A stretch of 64,000 nt of DNA from Microbacterium sp. W4I20. Lineage in GTDB: Bacteria; Actinomycetota; Actinomycetes; Actinomycetales; Microbacteriaceae. A program made the position numbers and the translations under genes. Numbering within the stretch: position 1 is the stretch's first letter; every line of letters starts with the position of its first letter. Positions 8,734-17,175 of this stretch are shown here, piece by piece. The stretch is from NCBI RefSeq assembly GCF_030816505.1, contig NZ_JAUSYB010000001.1, positions 1,612,001 through 1,676,000 of the forward strand, in the 5' to 3' direction. The notes under the pieces were generated by a model. That model made no database searches, had not been told where the DNA came from, and worked only from the letters and a program-made list of their open reading frames with translations.

Positions 8734-9759
8734 TCAGACCGCGACGGCGGTCTCTTCGATCGCACGACGCATCAGGTCGTGCTGCTTCTTGACGAGGTCG
8801 ATGGGGTCGCTCTCACCGAGGTCGGAGAAGGCGTGGCCCTCCCACTCGCTGGAGAGGTAGCCCTGGTAGCCGCCCTCGACGAACTGGCGGACGATGCGCG
8901 GGATGTCCATCGCCGGCTCTTCCCCGTCGGGGCCGATGTCGTAGAACTTGGCGTGCACGTGGAAGATCTGCGGCATGATGTCGAGCCACTCCTCCGGCGG
9001 CACCAGTCCGTGCATGTTGAAGGCCAGACGCGTGAACGGTCCGAGACGGGCGAAGTCGAAGTTCTCCGACGTCAGGAAGTCCTCGAACTTCTGGTTGCGC
9101 ACGTGCATCGGTGTCGGCTCATGCCAGATCTCGTCCATGACGGTGAAGTACTCCTCGGGCATGCCCATCTGCCGCATCGTGCGCAGCAGCGTGGGCGAGA
9201 GCGAGTGCATCGTCGAGGAGAAGTCGGCGGTGAAGCCGAGCCGGTCGGACTGCAGCTCGTCGTACATCTCTCGCATCTGCAGCACCTGCGGGTTGTTCGG
9301 ACCCGACGGCGCGTGGATCTCGTAGCCGAGCTTCTGGTCGTACTTCTCGGCGAGCGGCAGCAGGCTGCGCAGCAGCTCCTTGCCGTGCGAGCGGATGACG
9401 ACCTTCTTGAAGCCGAGCGTGTGCGCCGTCTTCAGCTGCCGGGCGAGGAACTCGTGCTCCTCGTCCGGCGTCATGTCGCGATCCTTGCGGCGACCCATGT
9501 CGAGGTTCGTGCCGATGGCGCTCGGCTCGAAGCCGTAGCGGTCCATGCTGTCGCGCCAGAGCTTCACGAAGTCGTCGTCGACATCCGGGTACGAGCGCAG
9601 CATCTGGGCGATGTTGAACTCGATGCCGGGGCCGAGGCCGTGGTCGGCCGCCGCCTTGATGAGCGTCTCGGGCGTGTACAGCCCCGCCGCGAACTCGGAG
9701 GTGAGTGAGTAGAGCGTGATGCCGAGCTTGATGCCCGTGCCGGCGATGCCGTCGGTCAT
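8734..9759 (-). CDS. C-glycoside deglycosidase alpha subunit, copy 2
   Basis: A 341-residue TIM-barrel alpha subunit. Metal ligands are placed at E147 (GYEIHAPSG), D179 (GFTADFSSTM), H269 (IFHVHAKFYDIG) and E306 (LSSEWEGHAF). Other family marks are NLDMGRRKDRDMTPDEE near residue 85 and LAFNMHG near 245. It closely resembles the alpha half of the fusion at 18122-19600. ATG 9759 follows AAGGGAA at 8 bases and overlaps the stop of the upstream alpha gene (ATGA). With its beta partner it is expected to cleave the C-C bond of 3-oxo-C-glycosides to aglycone and an anhydro-keto-sugar; the substrate is unknown. Confidence 0.88.
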   Translation of the reverse strand: MTDGIAGTGIKLGITLYSLTSEFAAGLYTPETLIKAAADHGLGPGIEFNIAQMLRSYPDVDDDFVKLWRDSMDRYGFEPSAIGTNLDMGRRKDRDMTPDEEHEFLARQLKTAHTLGFKKVVIRSHGKELLRSLLPLAEKYDQKLGYEIHAPSGPNNPQVLQMREMYDELQSDRLGFTADFSSTMHSLSPTLLRTMRQMGMPEEYFTVMDEIWHEPTPMHVRNQKFEDFLTSENFDFARLGPFTRLAFNMHGLVPPEEWLDIMPQIFHVHAKFYDIGPDGEEPAMDIPRIVRQFVEGGYQGYLSSEWEGHAFSDLGESDPIDLVKKQHDLMRRAIEETAVAV

Positions 9760-10883
9760 GCGCGGATTCCCTTCGTGAGAGTGTGCGGGAGGTGGGCGGC
9801 AAGGGCCTGCTGCGCCTCGGCCGCGTCGGTGATCATGCGGCTGCCCGCGTTCTCGGCCGCCGAACGCTGCACGGCCTGCTCGCCGGCGATGATGTCGAAC
9901 GGGCTCTGCCAGTGGTTCCAGTGCCAGCCCTCGTATTCGCTCGACACGGCACCGGAGTAGCCGTTCTCGACGAGCAGCGTGATGAGGTCGCGCACCGGGA
10001 CCGACGGCTCTTCGCCGTTCTCGTCGATGCCGAAGAACTTGCCGTGCACGTGCGTGACCCACGGCATGATCTCGAGCCAGTCATCGACCCTGGCCGGGCC
10101 GAAGAGGCCGGTGCCGTTGATGCCGAAGTCGATGCCGAGGTCGGGACGGCCGTTCTGCGCGGCGAGCCCGATGAACGAGCCGAAGCGCTGTCCGTGCACG
10201 GCCTGGTCGGCGGGCGGGCCCTCCTCGTAGTACGTGTTCCAGAGGTCGACGACCTTGCCGAGCAGCTCCTCCGAGGCGCCGCGGCGGCGGTAGGCCTCGA
10301 TGAGCGACGGCGCGAAGCCCGAGACGGTCGCGCCCCAGTCCATCGTGAAGCCGAGGAAGGGCGATGCGACCTTCTCGTAGCGGTCGCGGAGCGCCAGGAT
10401 GCGCGGGTGGGAGGCGTACTGGTCGGCGTGCACCTCGAGGGCGAGCGTGACCCCGTGCTCCTCGGCGATCGGCGCGAGCGCTTCCATCGAATCGGGCGTG
10501 ATCGAGATCTGCACGCGGGCGATCGGGAAGCCGAGCTTCGCCGCCGCCTTGATCTGCAGGGTCATGTAGTCGATCAGCTCGTCCTGCGTCAGCATCCGAT
10601 CACGATGGATGCCGATGTCGGCGTTGACCGCGAGCGATGTCGTGACGAGGCCGACCTCGTCGATCAGATCGCGGAACCCGCCGGCGAACGTGTCGTCGAT
10701 GTGCGGGAAGCCGCGGAAGCTGGAGAACCCGATGATCTCGAGACCCGGTCCGTGCCCTTCGGCGGCGACCTTGCGGATCAGCTGCTCGAGGTCGTACTCG
10801 CGACCGTGGAACGCGCGGGTGTAGCTGTAGAGCGTGACTCCCTGGATGGGCGTGCCCTTGGCGAGTGCTTCCTGCGCGGTCAT
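9756..10883 (-). CDS. C-glycoside deglycosidase alpha subunit, copy 3
   Basis: A 375-residue TIM barrel with expected metal ligands E150 (ALEVHADQ), D182 (GFTMDWGATVS), H280 (THVHGKFFGID) and E317 (VSSEYEGWHWN). Compared with copy 2 it has a longer C-terminus and replaces DFSSTMH by DWGATVS after the Asp ligand, so the substrate pocket probably differs. ATG 10883 follows AGGAGG at 7 bases and overlaps the beta gene stop (ATGA). The beta and alpha order 10880-11290 then 9756-10883 makes it the partner of beta copy 3. The gene order beta-alpha-alpha-beta within one operon suggests two separate heteromeric enzymes. Confidence 0.85.
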   Translation of the reverse strand: MTAQEALAKGTPIQGVTLYSYTRAFHGREYDLEQLIRKVAAEGHGPGLEIIGFSSFRGFPHIDDTFAGGFRDLIDEVGLVTTSLAVNADIGIHRDRMLTQDELIDYMTLQIKAAAKLGFPIARVQISITPDSMEALAPIAEEHGVTLALEVHADQYASHPRILALRDRYEKVASPFLGFTMDWGATVSGFAPSLIEAYRRRGASEELLGKVVDLWNTYYEEGPPADQAVHGQRFGSFIGLAAQNGRPDLGIDFGINGTGLFGPARVDDWLEIMPWVTHVHGKFFGIDENGEEPSVPVRDLITLLVENGYSGAVSSEYEGWHWNHWQSPFDIIAGEQAVQRSAAENAGSRMITDAAEAQQALAAHLPHTLTKGIRA

Positions 10884-11290
10884 GCCGCCACCTCCTGTGC
10901 CTGACGAGCGGTCATGGTCTTGGTGTCGTGCTCTTCGATGTGCAGCGTCTCGCTGTCGGAGATGATGATGTACGGGATGTAGAGCGTGAGGTCGACGCGC
11001 ACCTCGTGGTCACCGTCGGCAGCGACCGGGAGATCGCCGGACAGCGCGGCGGAGTCGACCGGGAACCACCACTCGTCGATGTTCGTGGAGAGTTCCTCGA
11101 AGGTGAACTCCTGGCCGTTCATCCGCCACCGGAGGGACTCGGTCGGAGCCTCGGTGCCGTCGACGGTGAGCTTCGCGCCGGCGATGCAGCTGCCGGGCAG
11201 AGCGCGGTACCAAGGGAGGCGGACCTCCACGGAAGCGCGGGCACCGTCGGTGACGAGCGTGCCCTGTTCGATGATGCGATCGGGAATCAC
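10880..11290 (-). CDS. C-glycoside deglycosidase beta subunit, copy 3
   Basis: A 136-residue beta subunit with the VRLPWYRALPGSCIAG segment, VDG turn, TESLRWRMNG and the late LTLYIPYIIIS strand typical of the family. The start is GTG 11288-11290, with AAGGAG 8 bases upstream. Only 68 bases separate it from the flavoprotein gene. This gap holds CATAAG at 11347-11352 (the motif overlaps nothing essential) and could carry an internal promoter. The stop is coupled to alpha copy 3. Confidence 0.85.
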   Translation of the reverse strand: MIPDRIIEQGTLVTDGARASVEVRLPWYRALPGSCIAGAKLTVDGTEAPTESLRWRMNGQEFTFEELSTNIDEWWFPVDSAALSGDLPVAADGDHEVRVDLTLYIPYIIISDSETLHIEEHDTKTMTARQAQEVAA

Positions 11291-11358
11291 AGGTGGTCTC
11301 CTTGACTACTTTGTCCTTGTTTAGACAGACTAATGTCGTTTTCCTGCATAAGCAAGAG

Positions 11359-12879
11359 TCAGCGCAGGTTTTCGGCGATCTTCCTGGCGCCGCGCACGGC
11401 GAGCGCGACCGACGTCAGAGTGGGGTTGCAGGCCGTCGACGTCGGGATGACGTTGTTACCCGCGACGAAGAGACCGGGCACGTCCCAGACCTCGCTGTCG
11501 GGCGAGCAGACGCTGCGACCGTCGTCGGTCTCCCCCATCCGGGTGCTGCCCTGATAGTGCAGGGAGGCACCGGCGGGCATCGTGAACGGACGCTCGTCGA
11601 GCGGATCGCCGACCGCACGCCCGAGGCGCACGAGCTCCTCGCGGGCACGCTCCATCACCGCGTGATCGTGCGGCGTCAACGTGTAGTGGATCGTCATCGC
11701 GGGCATGCCGTAGCCGTCGAGGGCGTCGTCGGAGAACTCGACCCGGTCGTCCCACTGCAGCTCCTTGGCCGTGAAGAGACCGAGCCCGACGATCGACCCC
11801 GGCACGACAGGATCGTCTTCCGCGAGCGGCACCGGCGACGCGTCGAGCTGCATGATCTGACCGTGGAACGGCATCTCGTCGGTGAACGGCACCCAGGTGA
11901 CGCCGCTCTGCTCGCTGAGCGCTCCGGACGCGGCGACCGCATCCTCGCCGCCCGCGTGCACGTCGCGCAGCCGGGAGGCGAAGACGATCTGCGTCTGGTC
12001 GTTCAGCATTCGTCCGAGGGCGGCGGGACGGATGCCGGAGGCCCACAGCACCTGCGGGGTGCGCAGACCGTCGGCGGCGACCACGACGAACCGGGCGGCT
12101 ATGGTGTGCACGTCACCGGTGCGCAGGTCGCGCACCTCGATGCCCGAGGCGCGTCCGCCGTCGGTGAGCACGCGGGTGACCAACGACTCGTCGAACAGCG
12201 AGAAGTGCGGATTGGCTCGTGTCACATCTCCGAAGACGACGTCGGAGCCCGACCACACGAGGCGACCGTCGTCGCGCCGGTGCACGGCCAGCGGCATCCG
12301 CTGCGCACGGTGCGCGTGGTCGCGCTCGGCGTCGACGGCGTCGGAGAGCCGTTCCCGCACGATGGTCGCGAACGGGGAGGCGTCGAAGGCGTCGGTCGTG
12401 ACACCCAGCAGGCGCTCCGCCTCGGAGAGCAGGTCGTCGAGGTCGGGCAGGAAGTCGATGCGCTCGCTGTCGTTCGGACGCGGGCACGCCGCCGTCCAGT
12501 GCGCACCCATGCCGCCCACGTTGCTCGAGAAGGCGGCGACCGGCATGCCGTCCTCGCCCTCCACCCGGTACCCGTCGGGGAGGAGGTAGGTGCCCGCCCG
12601 CCCCCGGCGCTGGCCGGACTTCGCCGCACCAGGGTCGCTGATCGTCGCGGCCCGCTCCCCCGGTCCTTCGGACAGCGCCTGCGCGCGAGCACGCTCCGCA
12701 GCATCCTCGATGTTCTTGACATGGGCGCCCGGCGGGTTCGAGACGGTCGGCCCCACCTCGAACATCGCGATCGATGCGTCGGGGGCGAGCTCGCTCAGGA
12801 TGCGGGCGTAGGCCGCGCCGTTCGGTCCGCTGCCGACGATGACGACGTCGGCCGACGCGGGATAGCTCCGGTCGCTCAT
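11359..12879 (-). CDS. GMC/pyranose-oxidase-like FAD oxidoreductase, candidate C-glycoside 3-oxidase (CarA-like)
   Basis: A 506-residue flavoprotein of the GMC family. The FAD-binding GSGPNG is at residues 16-21, GGMGAHWTAACPRP near 122-135 is the flavin-proximal segment, and the C-terminal catalytic pair is placed at H441 (SLHYQGSTRMG) and N485 (TACNPTLTS), as in pyranose oxidases. CarA enzymes of Microbacterium oxidise the C3 hydroxyl of C-glycosides such as carminic acid so that CGD can then cleave the bond. Coupling by ATGA to the isomerase upstream and position immediately before beta and alpha copies 3 support that role. There is no signal peptide, so it acts in the cytosol. O-glycosides or free sugars could also be substrates. 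Confidence 0.85.
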   Translation of the reverse strand: MSDRSYPASADVVIVGSGPNGAAYARILSELAPDASIAMFEVGPTVSNPPGAHVKNIEDAAERARAQALSEGPGERAATISDPGAAKSGQRRGRAGTYLLPDGYRVEGEDGMPVAAFSSNVGGMGAHWTAACPRPNDSERIDFLPDLDDLLSEAERLLGVTTDAFDASPFATIVRERLSDAVDAERDHAHRAQRMPLAVHRRDDGRLVWSGSDVVFGDVTRANPHFSLFDESLVTRVLTDGGRASGIEVRDLRTGDVHTIAARFVVVAADGLRTPQVLWASGIRPAALGRMLNDQTQIVFASRLRDVHAGGEDAVAASGALSEQSGVTWVPFTDEMPFHGQIMQLDASPVPLAEDDPVVPGSIVGLGLFTAKELQWDDRVEFSDDALDGYGMPAMTIHYTLTPHDHAVMERAREELVRLGRAVGDPLDERPFTMPAGASLHYQGSTRMGETDDGRSVCSPDSEVWDVPGLFVAGNNVIPTSTACNPTLTSVALAVRGARKIAENLR

Positions 12880-13670
12880 GCCGTCGCCGCGACCTCTCGG
12901 ATGAGCCGGACGGATTCCTCGGAGTCCGCCTGCGGGTAGTACTCGAGCCCGATCGGCCCGTCATAGCCGGATGCGCGGAGGATGCCGAGGCGCTCGGTCC
13001 AGTCGAGGGAGCCGGTGCCGGGCTCCCCGCGGCCCGGGGCGTCCGCCAGCTGCACGTACTTGACGAGGTCGCCGGCGTTCGCCAGCTCGGCGGCCATGTC
13101 CTCCCCCTCGACCGCCGAGTGGTAGATGTCGTAGAGCACGCCGAACTGCGCCGAGTCGACGCCGCGGGCGACATAGACGGCCTCGGCGGTGCGGTCGAGC
13201 AGCGAGCCCGGGTGGTCGACGCGCACGTTCACCGGCTCGAGCACCAGGGTGAGTCCCGAGCCGTCGATCTGCGCGATCGCCTTCTGGTAGATCTCGATGA
13301 GCTTGTCGAGCTGCACCTGGCGCTTCCAGCCGCCGAAGCCCGTGCCGCTGCCGACCACGAGACGCGGGGTGCCGAGGGCATGGGCGATCTCGACGCCCTC
13401 GTCGAGCTTGCGGAAGAACTCGGTGTGATCCCAGGGCGGGATCATGAACTGCGTGCGGGGTTCGGCCAGCTGGGCCGTCAGCTGCACGCCGGTCTCGTCG
13501 AGTGCGGCCTTGAGCGCGAGCACGTCCTTCGGCTTCGCGGGCGCGTCGACGCCGGTCGGACCCCACATCTCGACGGCGGTGAAGCCGGCGGCGGCAGCGG
13601 CGCGCACGCGGTCCTGGTAGTCGCCTGCCTCGGTGAAGAGGAGCTCGATGTTGGGCGCAAGAACGTACAT
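12876..13670 (-). CDS. Hydroxypyruvate isomerase-like TIM-barrel protein
   Basis: A 264-residue Hyi-type sugar isomerase/epimerase. Ligand motifs are VLEPVNVRVDHPG (Glu), LYDIYHSAVEG (Asp), YVQLADAPGRGEPG (Gln, the Hyi-type ligand) and GLEYYPQ (Glu). ATG 13670 gives the canonical start MYVLAPNIELLF; a further 26 upstream codons are open but look like non-coding sequence, and the ribosome site is weak. It lies between the permease genes and the flavoprotein and is coupled to the latter by ATGA. It may isomerise a keto-sugar or small hydroxy-keto acid derived from the glycosyl part. Confidence 0.82.
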   Translation of the reverse strand: MYVLAPNIELLFTEAGDYQDRVRAAAAAGFTAVEMWGPTGVDAPAKPKDVLALKAALDETGVQLTAQLAEPRTQFMIPPWDHTEFFRKLDEGVEIAHALGTPRLVVGSGTGFGGWKRQVQLDKLIEIYQKAIAQIDGSGLTLVLEPVNVRVDHPGSLLDRTAEAVYVARGVDSAQFGVLYDIYHSAVEGEDMAAELANAGDLVKYVQLADAPGRGEPGTGSLDWTERLGILRASGYDGPIGLEYYPQADSEESVRLIREVAATA

Positions 13671-13757
13671 GATGCTCGTTTCTCGACGTGACGTCGGTGG
13701 AGAGTGTCGGTGTGAGGGGTCGATGAAGGACGGCGGATGCCGGAGCACCCCCGCGGC

Positions 13758-14594
13758 TCAGCCTTTGAGGCCGCCCGCGAAGCCCTGGATGAAGCGCTTC
13801 TGCGCGAAGAGGTAGAACACGAGGATCGGGATCATCGAGACGATCACGATCGCGAAGATCTTGTTCCACGACGAGACCAGCGAGCCGATGTAGTAGTACA
13901 TGGCGACGGGGAGCGTCTGGTTCGCCGAGCCGCCGAGGAAGATCAGCGAGGTGAAGAAGTCGTTCCAGACGATGAGCCCGGCGAGGATCGCCACGGTCCC
14001 GGTGGCCGGCGACATCAGGGGAAGCACGATGCGGAAGAAGATCTGCGTGCGCGAGGCGCCGTCGATCGTCGCGGCCTCCTCGTACTCGGTGCCGAGACCG
14101 CGGAAGAACCCGGCGTACAGGAAGATCGACAGCGGCAGCAGCATCCCGGTGTAGAGGATGACCATGCCCCACAGTGAACCGGTGAGTCCGATCGTGCGGG
14201 CGCCGATGTAGAGCGGCACGGTGCCGAGTTGGGTCGGCAGCACGATCGCGATCAGGAACAGCATGTAGGCGGTGCGGCTCCAGCGCCGGGTGCTGCGGGA
14301 GATGACGTAACCGGTGATGGCGCCCAGGAGCACCAGGCACAGGATGCTGCCTGCCGTGATGATCACGCTGTTGACCAGCCCCATCACGACGTTGGAGTTG
14401 CCCTGCGCCGTGAGCACCTCGACGAAGTTGCTGAAGTCGAGGCTCGTGGGCGGAGCGAGGTTCGACGAGGTGATGGCCTCCTGGTCGGACTTCAGCGCCG
14501 TGGTGACGAGGAAGTAGAAGGGGGCGAGGAAGACGATCGCGATGATCCAGATGAGGACCTCGCGCAGTGCGGTGAACTTCGTGTAGCGGAACAT
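13758..14594 (-). CDS. Carbohydrate ABC transporter permease, MalG type
   Basis: A 278-residue inner-membrane permease with six predicted transmembrane segments. The EAA loop that contacts the ATPase is EYEEAATIDGASRTQIF near residue 175. It forms a pair with the MalF-type permease at 14596-15555. No ATPase gene is present in this operon, as is common in actinobacteria where a shared MsiK-type ATPase serves many sugar importers. Its place in the deglycosidase operon suggests import of glycosides or oligosaccharides. Confidence 0.9.
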   Translation of the reverse strand: MFRYTKFTALREVLIWIIAIVFLAPFYFLVTTALKSDQEAITSSNLAPPTSLDFSNFVEVLTAQGNSNVVMGLVNSVIITAGSILCLVLLGAITGYVISRSTRRWSRTAYMLFLIAIVLPTQLGTVPLYIGARTIGLTGSLWGMVILYTGMLLPLSIFLYAGFFRGLGTEYEEAATIDGASRTQIFFRIVLPLMSPATGTVAILAGLIVWNDFFTSLIFLGGSANQTLPVAMYYYIGSLVSSWNKIFAIVIVSMIPILVFYLFAQKRFIQGFAGGLKG

Positions 14595-14595
14595 C

Positions 14596-15555
14596 TCAGT
14601 CCTCCTCGGGGCGACCGTTGGTCAGACGCTGCTGGATGATGGCGAACACCAGGATGATCACGGTGAGCAGCAGCGCGAGCGCGGCACCGTAGCCGAAGTT
14701 CCCGAGTGCGAAGGACTCCTTGTAGACCTGCGTGGCGAGGGTCTCGGTCGCGCCTGCCGGCCCGCCGCCGGTCATCGCCATGATCTGGTCGAAGATTCGG
14801 AGTCCGTTGACGAGGCCGAGTGTGGTCGCGATGGCGACGGCGGGGCGGATCGACGGCAGCGTGACGTGCCAGAACCGCTGCCAGAGGCTCGCACCGTCGA
14901 TCGCGGCGGCCTCCTCGATCTCGACGGGCACCGCGGCGAGGCCGGCCATGTAGATGACCATCGCGAAGCCGATGTTCTGCCAGACGACGACCACCAGGAT
15001 CGTCCAGATCGCCCACATCGGATCGGCGACCCAGGCCCGCGCGAACTCGTCGAACCCGAGAGCGCGGAGGAAGGCGTTGATCGGGCCGTTGTAGTCGAAG
15101 ATGAACTTCCACACGTACGAGACGGCGAGCGGGCTGAGCACGACCGGCATGAAGAACAGCACGCGGAGCGCGTAGCGGGTCTTGAGCCCGCGGTTGAGGC
15201 CGAGCGCCAGGGCGAGGCCGGCGATGTTGCTCAGGATCACCGAGACGAACGCCAGGAAGAGCGTGTTGCCCAGGGAGCCGATCTGTGTCGGATCTCCGAA
15301 GATCTTCGTGAAGTTGTCGAAGCCGATCCAGGCGAAGGTTCCGATGCCGGACCAGTCGGTGAAGGCGAAGAACCCGCCGATGGTCGTGGCGACGTAGTGC
15401 ACGGCGAGCACGAGGATGATGCCGGGAAGCGCCCACCACCAGTGGCCGAACTTCAGCAGGCCGGGGCGCCGGGGAGCCGGCGGGCGGCGCCGCCCGGGCT
15501 GCGCGCTCTTCGGCACGACCACCAGCTCGGTCTCGGACTCTGTCCTCAGGGTCAT
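14596..15555 (-). CDS. Carbohydrate ABC transporter permease, MalF type
   Basis: A 319-residue permease with a basic, proline-rich N-terminal tail (residues 1-35), six predicted membrane segments and an EAA loop at EIEEAAAIDGASLWQRFW. The characteristic FDQIMAMTGGGPAGATETL follows. ATG 15555 is preceded by GAGGGA; the longer open frame to 15624 adds non-conserved residues. It is one base away from the MalG-type gene and follows the binding-protein gene, so the three encode one importer. Confidence 0.9.
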   Translation of the reverse strand: MTLRTESETELVVVPKSAQPGRRRPPAPRRPGLLKFGHWWWALPGIILVLAVHYVATTIGGFFAFTDWSGIGTFAWIGFDNFTKIFGDPTQIGSLGNTLFLAFVSVILSNIAGLALALGLNRGLKTRYALRVLFFMPVVLSPLAVSYVWKFIFDYNGPINAFLRALGFDEFARAWVADPMWAIWTILVVVVWQNIGFAMVIYMAGLAAVPVEIEEAAAIDGASLWQRFWHVTLPSIRPAVAIATTLGLVNGLRIFDQIMAMTGGGPAGATETLATQVYKESFALGNFGYGAALALLLTVIILVFAIIQQRLTNGRPEED

Positions 15556-15641
15556 GATTCCCTCATGTTCGTACGTCGTCGTGCGAGATATGGGTGTGGC
15601 CGTCCGGGTGCGCGAGCGCGGCACCCGGACGGCCTGCGGAG

Positions 15642-16943
15642 TTACTCGCCCCAGGCGGCATCCATGTCCTGGAGCACCTGGTCGATCTCCTTCTGGCCGG
15701 TGAGCAGGCCCTGGACGCCGACCTGCAGCGCCTCGTAGACCGACGGGTTGGGCCAGATGTTGTTCGGCAGGGTGGCGTAGGAGCCGTCCGCGATCAGGTC
15801 GACCACCGGCGAGTAGATCGTGTCGGCGAGGTCGAGGTTCTGGTAGCCCGAGATCGGGAGCAGGCCCGACTTCTCGTAGTAGAGCTCCTGCGCCTCATCC
15901 GTGGCGAGCCACTCGACGAACTCCTCGGCTGCCGGCTTCACCTTCGAGGCCGCGTTGATCGAGATCGTGTAGTTCGAGCTGGCGAGGATGTAGGGGTCGC
16001 CGCCGTCGGCGGCCGGGAACGGCTGCACCTTGAAGTCGGCCTCGGGCGGAGCCGCCGTGGCGATCTCGACGGCGGAGCCGGACGGGATGAAGCTGCCGAC
16101 CGAGGTGCCCTGTGCGAGACCGTTGGTGATCGCGTCGAATCCGCCGCCCTCGGCGCCGGGCTGGAAGCAGCCGCCGTCCTTCAGGTCGACCAGGGTCTGC
16201 AGGGTGTCCTTCCACCCCTCGGACTCCGCGAACGTGGTGTCGCCGTCGGCCCGCTTGGTGTTCCAGTCGGGGTCCTCGGCGTAGACACGGGTGGCCGCGA
16301 TGCCCTGGGCGGTGAGCCCGGCGTTCGGACCCGCGGCGCCGGCCAGCGCGAGGAGCGACTTGCCGTCGGCGGCGAGAGCGTCGCACGCGGCGTACAGGGA
16401 CTCCTCGTCGGTCGGGAACTCATCCAGACCGTTCTGCGCCGCGGTTCCCATGCTGGCGACGACGCCGGCGATGGTGAAGTCCATCGGCTGACCGTAGGTC
16501 TTGCCGTCGATCTCGAAGATCGGCTCGCTGCCTGCGGGGACGAGGCCCGTCGCGGTGTCGCCGAGCGGCTCGAGGAAGCCGGCCTCGGCCAGCGGGATCA
16601 GGCCGCGCGCATCGCCGGAGCCCGGGGTCGTCTGGATGACGTCGGAGGCGTTCCCGGCCTGGAGCTGCGTGCGGATGGTCTCGCCGTACTTGTCGTTCGG
16701 CGTCGGGTTGAGGGTGATCTTGACGTCCGAGTGGGCCTCCATGTACGCCTTCGCGAGCGATTCGTACGGGCTCTCGAGGTTGTTGGAGGTGGCGAACGTG
16801 AAGCTGAATGCCTGCTCGCCGCCGGAGTCTCCTGAGCCGCCTTCGGGGGCGGATCCGGAACAACCGGCGAGGATGACGACGCTCGCGGTCGCCGCGGCGA
16901 GGACGCCGGTGCGGAGGACGCGAGATCGAGAGTGCTGTGACAT
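15642..16943 (-). CDS. Sugar/glycoside ABC transporter substrate-binding lipoprotein
   Basis: A 433-residue extracellular solute-binding protein. The signal peptide ends in a lipobox, VVILAGC, with lipidated C28, followed by a Ser/Gly-rich linker. The body has family 1 binding-protein features (TIRTQLQAGNASDVIQ, GDPYILASSNYTIS, FVEWLATDEAQ). It is the first gene of the twelve-gene leftward operon, with AAAGG before the ATG and a 232-base intergenic region shared with a divergent LysR gene. It likely selects the glycosides that the locus degrades. Confidence 0.9.
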   Translation of the reverse strand: MSQHSRSRVLRTGVLAAATASVVILAGCSGSAPEGGSGDSGGEQAFSFTFATSNNLESPYESLAKAYMEAHSDVKITLNPTPNDKYGETIRTQLQAGNASDVIQTTPGSGDARGLIPLAEAGFLEPLGDTATGLVPAGSEPIFEIDGKTYGQPMDFTIAGVVASMGTAAQNGLDEFPTDEESLYAACDALAADGKSLLALAGAAGPNAGLTAQGIAATRVYAEDPDWNTKRADGDTTFAESEGWKDTLQTLVDLKDGGCFQPGAEGGGFDAITNGLAQGTSVGSFIPSGSAVEIATAAPPEADFKVQPFPAADGGDPYILASSNYTISINAASKVKPAAEEFVEWLATDEAQELYYEKSGLLPISGYQNLDLADTIYSPVVDLIADGSYATLPNNIWPNPSVYEALQVGVQGLLTGQKEIDQVLQDMDAAWGE

Positions 16944-17024
16944 GTCCAGCCTTTCTGACTACGTTGTCGGGGACTCAGGGGCCTGAGTCCGGTGCTGTTC
17001 TGCCAGTATCGACCGGATTCGTCA

Positions 17025-17060
17025 GAAACACACATAAGTGTTTCGGATGCATGGCATAAG
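17025..17060. promoter_or_regulatory. Inverted repeat plus 22-base-spaced CATAAG pair
   Basis: GAAACAC at 17025-17031 and GTGTTTC at 17038-17044 form a 7-base inverted repeat with a 6-base spacer. CATAAG lies at 17033-17038 and again at 17055-17060, exactly 22 bases apart. The same pair with the same spacing occurs at 20980/21002 before the fusion gene at 20911. Both lie upstream of leftward genes of the locus, so they are candidate operators, probably for the LysR protein encoded at 17176. The rest of the 232-base gap holds no gene. Confidence 0.5.
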
Positions 17061-17131
17061 TCCGCCTGAACGGTTGCCCGAGCCCGGTCATAGAGCGGGC
17101 GAATACCTACCGACGCCGGGATAGGTTCGGT

Positions 17132-17150
17132 CGATAAGATCGGTATATCG
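17132..17150. promoter_or_regulatory. LysR-type inverted repeat before the LysR gene
   Basis: CGATA and TATCG are separated by 9 bases (19 bases in total), 26 bases before the GTG start of the LysR gene. The size and position fit an autoregulatory LysR box. No experimental motif is available for comparison. Confidence 0.35.
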
Positions 17151-17175
17151 CTTTCCGACGCCGGAGGATCACATC

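Noticed and set aside
13671..13748. A 26-residue N-terminal extension of the Hyi-like protein
   Set aside because: The extension is Pro/His/Ser/Arg-rich and not family-like; the canonical start MYVLAPN is at 13670, although its ribosome site is weak.
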